From assembly GCA_033439265.1 (NCBI GenBank), contig JAVTVX010000031.1, positions 1,535,501-1,599,500 of the forward strand: DNA of 64,000 nucleotides, written 5' to 3'. The notes under the pieces were generated by a model. The model was not told the DNA's origin. It saw only the letters and a program-made list of their open reading frames with translations, and did not search any database. Shown one piece after another: positions 60,556 through 64,000 of this stretch. Position 1 is the first letter of the stretch. Each line of letters starts with the position of its first letter. This stretch comes from Dillenia suffruticosa (Eukaryota; Streptophyta; Magnoliopsida; Dilleniales; Dilleniaceae). Made by a program: the position numbers and the translations under genes.

Positions 60556-62109
60556 GGATCTGTCATTTCAAATATGAAGCACTGAAACAACATATAGAAT
60601 AAATAAGAAGAGTAAACCAAGCTACGGCATGGTGTAGACTCTTCACGTTTGTGGGCTTGTCCTGGTTTGCAGTATTTTGTGTAATATATTATCTTTTATC
60701 AGAGACATATACCGTCCCTCTTTGTTAACCAAGAGTGTTATCTACCATTGACTAGGCTAAGTTATTCGTGAGGAACATCTCAATTTTTGGATTTTGGTGT
60801 TTGTTCTTATTTGGCTTCAGTTCAAAATAAAATTAAATTTAGTCTGAAAAGTAGGAGGAACCATGCTAGGTTAACTATGTTTTGTGAGTGCTCCTAGAAA
60901 AAAGATGGCTTCTCTATTCGAGAGATTAGAAACATAGCCGAAAAAAGCCAACTAGTACGGTATCTCTTTGAATCCTGAATATGGTAATACATCAAATTTC
61001 CATGTTTTTTTGCTTGACTATTAGTATTCAGAAGTCTTACTAATTCGTTTTGTGCAAGTGACGTCCAATTTAGAACTGATTCTTCTAGTACTTATTTTTT
61101 TCATTCTGAAAACTGAAATTTGAGATATTAATTAAGAAATTCTAGTGCTCTACAACTAAACCTACATGACGTTGGTGTAATGCATCCAATAATAATACAT
61201 CCAATTGTACCAACTTGCATGTCTCTTTTCTATTAATTGATACTTGTTATTGCCATTGGGATTCATTGACTCAAGAGCTGCTTGGGTTGAGTACCCTGTG
61301 GTGTTGTTTGATTTCCATGCCTGCCTTGCCCTATCTTTGCTTGTTCTTCTTAGCGCTTGGTTCTATTTTGTGTTGTTTATAGCCTTCTTGCTTTGGCCTT
61401 TGGTCTAGCTTTGGAGTGTGCCCGCTGGGATTTTCTTTAAGAAGGCGGCAAGTTTGCCTGGATGCTTTAGACTGTATTTGAAGGTGCCCCGGGAGCCTCT
61501 TATTCGTTCGCAGTTCACAACTTACATTCCTTTAGAACTTTTACTAAATTTTTTCCTTTTATTAAAATATATAAAGAGAAGATTAACAAAACATTGAATT
61601 TTATAGGTCTATAATATTTTGTCAGCCTGTTTGAAACTTAGATTTGTACGGCGATTCTCAATGATCTCATTTGCTAATGCATTAGGTATATTTTAGTCAG
61701 ATCACGAAACAAATTATGATATTTTAGGGATACATTAGGATTTAATTGGACAATCTTTTGCTAATGCACCAAATTTGAATCTGACTATTACAATTACCAA
61801 CATGTCGAGTTGAACCGAATTGCAGAATATTTAGATCTATTGTTTCTTAAACTAGTTTCATTAAAGTTTCTAAAGAAGTCTTAATTGTTAAATTAGTTGA
61901 ACAAACCGAGCATTTTAAATGAGCTAAAGCTCTATTTTCAAGCTTGACTCCATTGCAAATTTTGTTCATGCTGCTCTTATTTAGATAAATAATTGAGCGA
62001 TTCTGGACCTAACGCTCATGAATGATTCAATTCATTTGCAATCCTAACAACCCATATGGTGAAGGTGGATGATCTAGTGTGACATTTTGTAGCTCGTAAG
62101 AGGTATGTG
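60556..62109. other. Intergenic region after the second VQ gene
   Basis: Includes the VQ 3' UTR. 61220-61580 is GC-richer, with T-rich 'ttttccttttatta' at the end; this resembles the 3' tail of a non-LTR element but I could not confirm it. No gene is seen. Confidence 0.4.
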
Positions 62110-62530
62110 GTTAAGAGCGGATACCGAGATGCCATGGATTTGCACTCTTGTGGTGAAGATGTGGCTTCTACCTCCACTCCTCCTGCATTTGGAATACAAT
62201 TTGAGTCCTATCCAAGGTGATAAATTTTTCTGTAGTTAGCAACTATGAATATCACCTTGAACAAAGTTGAGTTGTTAGTGCCATATTGTTTGTTTTGTAA
62301 GACTTTAGAGTCAGTAGTTCACCTTTATAGGAATTATAAGGTAGTTCGACTTATGTGGAAGTTGTGTCAACTGCCTCTAGGTTTGTTCTATTAAGGAAGG
62401 TTCATTTAGGCTTTAGATGATGAGTATAATGAGTGGGCTTTCCCGGGAGGGTCTATTATCCTTGGCTGTTAAATATTGGTTTATAAGAAATAAAGTGCAA
62501 TTTGAGGGTGCATGTTGGGGGTGGGTTCAA
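62110..62530 (+). pseudogene. LINE ORF2 fragment with zinc-binding RT tail
   Basis: Broken frames give VVKSGYRDAMDL, then after a shift VPYCLFCKTLESVVHLYRN and VRLMWKLC, then LAVKYWFIRNKVQFEGACWGW. The order 'SGYR.A', C-x2-C-x8-H with 'W' following, and 'RN.V.FEG' matches the zf-RVT region and following RNase H-like tail of plant LINEs. Stops and frame shifts make it non-functional. Confidence 0.6.
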
Positions 62531-63589
62531 AAGCAGTAGCTCATTAGACGGGGTATATACCCAGCAAGAGGAAAAAAATCCTGGCATGTAACTCAAAGAA
62601 CGTAATAGGTGTTTAGAGTGCCCACGTCATAAAAGCAATAGCTTCCCTGAAAAGATGATGGATAAATTTGTAAATCGGGTATGGTTTTTATTTTTTAACT
62701 CAACTTGAATTAGGTTTGGATATAGATATTAGAGTTAAGATTTACGATCAGATATCATCCGAATCATAATCGATCTATTATCAACCATGTGGATAAGATA
62801 TATGGGAAGGAGCAATTTGAAATAATTTAGATATCACATTGAATCGAAGTATGTGTAGACAAAAAAAAAGGTCTTGTTTTTTATGATAAGACTTATATTT
62901 ATTGATATATTTGCTTGAAAATAATAATTCTATCAAAAATAAATGTAGAATTAGTAATTAATATGCTAATAGCATCAACCATCTATTTTTTCTAAACTGC
63001 TATCTGATTTAGTTCTTATAGAGATATCTAATTGATAAAGAGTTATTTTCAAATATTTTTTCTGAAATCTTATGTTTGAATTTTCAGGAATGTATGTATT
63101 TTCATTATTTTCATTATTTGATTTAAATGTTTGAAATATTTAATAAATTATAACTCAATTGATACCATATATATATTTTTTTAAGATTTTTTAGTTTGAG
63201 TATCTCTTATATATAAAAAAAATATTTAAAGCAAATATCAAATTATATCAAATATTGCCACTAAAAATTAGTTTTTTTTTTATTATTTTAAAAAATAATG
63301 AAGTGCTAAAAAATACTATGAAACATATAGGAATGTGGGATCTATGGTTGAAGTTTTAGATTTGTTAAGGATGATATCATAGTTTTCAAAGAATCAAACA
63401 CTTTGACTTTTTGGTTGAGCAGAAAAGGTTGAAGCTGTATTTCTCCTGGATTGATTAACTTTACAACTCGAATGCCCACAACCATGTGAAAAGACAGCAC
63501 ACAAATTGATTAGTCGACTCCAGCGAGAGGTGGGTCCGGTCATTCTGTTGAAAATTTTGGTATAATAAGCTATAATTATATAATTATAT
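62531..63589. other. AT-rich intergenic stretch
   Basis: No gene seen. Near 62675-62830 there is a 'gggtatgg...' to '...atgtggataag' stretch resembling small hAT-like elements; borders are not resolved. Confidence 0.35.
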
Positions 63590-64000
63590 AATTATATGTC
63601 AATTTCTTAAATTTTATCTCAAATTCTCAAATTAATCTTTAAATTTTAAAATACAACGATTGCGAACCTAAATTTCAAAATTCGGGTCCTTCTGTTAGTA
63701 CCGGCACCAATCTAGCCATTAAATGTTGACGTGGATCTACGTGATAGATGTGTACGTAAATTCTGAGTTGGCTTCTATCCCGATAAGGAGTGCTGATGTG
63801 TCACTTGACACGTTAGCAATATGCGTACAAAAGCACCACGTCAGCGATATGCTGACGTTGCAGTGCCACATTACCCCCAAATTAAAAGAGAAATAAATAA
63901 AAAAAGAGAAAAAAAAAATAAAAAAAGAAAAAATATGAAAAAGCTTGTACAAAACCGAGGCTAAGAGGAAGAAAAAACAAAAACAAAATAAAATTCTCTC
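63590..64000. mobile_element. MULE-like arm, cut by the window end
   Basis: Shares features with the arms at 42075-43700: 'aaattttaaaatacaa', 'attaaatgttgacgtgg', 'ctgagttgg' and 'tgatgtgtcacttgacacgttagcaa'. It also has 'cgtcagcgatatgctgacg', a near-perfect short inverted repeat (about 63839-63857). The other end lies outside the window. Confidence 0.4.

Overview
This is a 64 kb piece of nuclear DNA from a flowering plant, almost certainly a eudicot. It is AT-rich, its genes carry GT-AG introns, and several plant-specific families are present (VQ proteins, an E-class PPR protein, a tau glutathione S-transferase). It also carries many plant transposable elements, mostly decayed. I cannot name the species. 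I see no rRNA, tRNA or CRISPR.

Intact genes, all on the + strand: (1) 5536-12160, a nine-exon P1B-type copper ATPase of the RAN1/HMA7 type, 1006 aa; (2) 23930-25495, an intronless E-class pentatricopeptide repeat protein, 521 aa; (3) 38260-41382, cytosolic elongation factor 2, 843 aa, whose first coding exon is only the ATG; (4) 47508-48047 and (5) 60031-60555, two small VQ-motif proteins of the JAV1/VQ22-like type. Broken genes: a copy of RAN1 intron 1/exon 2 at 26231-27190, and a tau-class GST at 31671-32935 with two frameshifts and a stop.

Region by region: 1-5350 is AT-rich and holds an LTR remnant. 12.8-20.1 kb is a non-autonomous Athila-like LTR element (minus strand) inserted just downstream of RAN1. 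20.9-22.9 kb is a 2 kb LTR-gag-LTR Ty3 derivative. 25.5-29.1 kb holds the RAN1 fragment and gag debris. 29.7-31.2 kb has a hAT-like element and a solo LTR in front of the dead GST. 33.4-36.4 kb is a Ty3 gag fragment joined to an opposite-strand Tat-type pol/LTR fragment. 42.1-43.7 kb is a MULE-like element downstream of EF2. 49.7-57.5 kb, between the two VQ genes, is a pile of hAT, SINE-like, Copia, CACTA, Tat and Copia-gag remnants. 62.1-64 kb has a LINE fragment and a MULE-like arm.

The genes do not form an operon-like unit. The most interesting part is the VQ pair. The first VQ gene has an upstream array of three 99-bp units carrying W-box cores, the site bound by the WRKY factors that VQ proteins partner. 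A SINE-like element with an 11-bp target duplication is inserted in the middle unit. The gene also has two leader uORFs. The second VQ gene has an upstream ATG overlapping its start and a leader that can fold into two mutually exclusive hairpins. These regulatory readings are inference from sequence.
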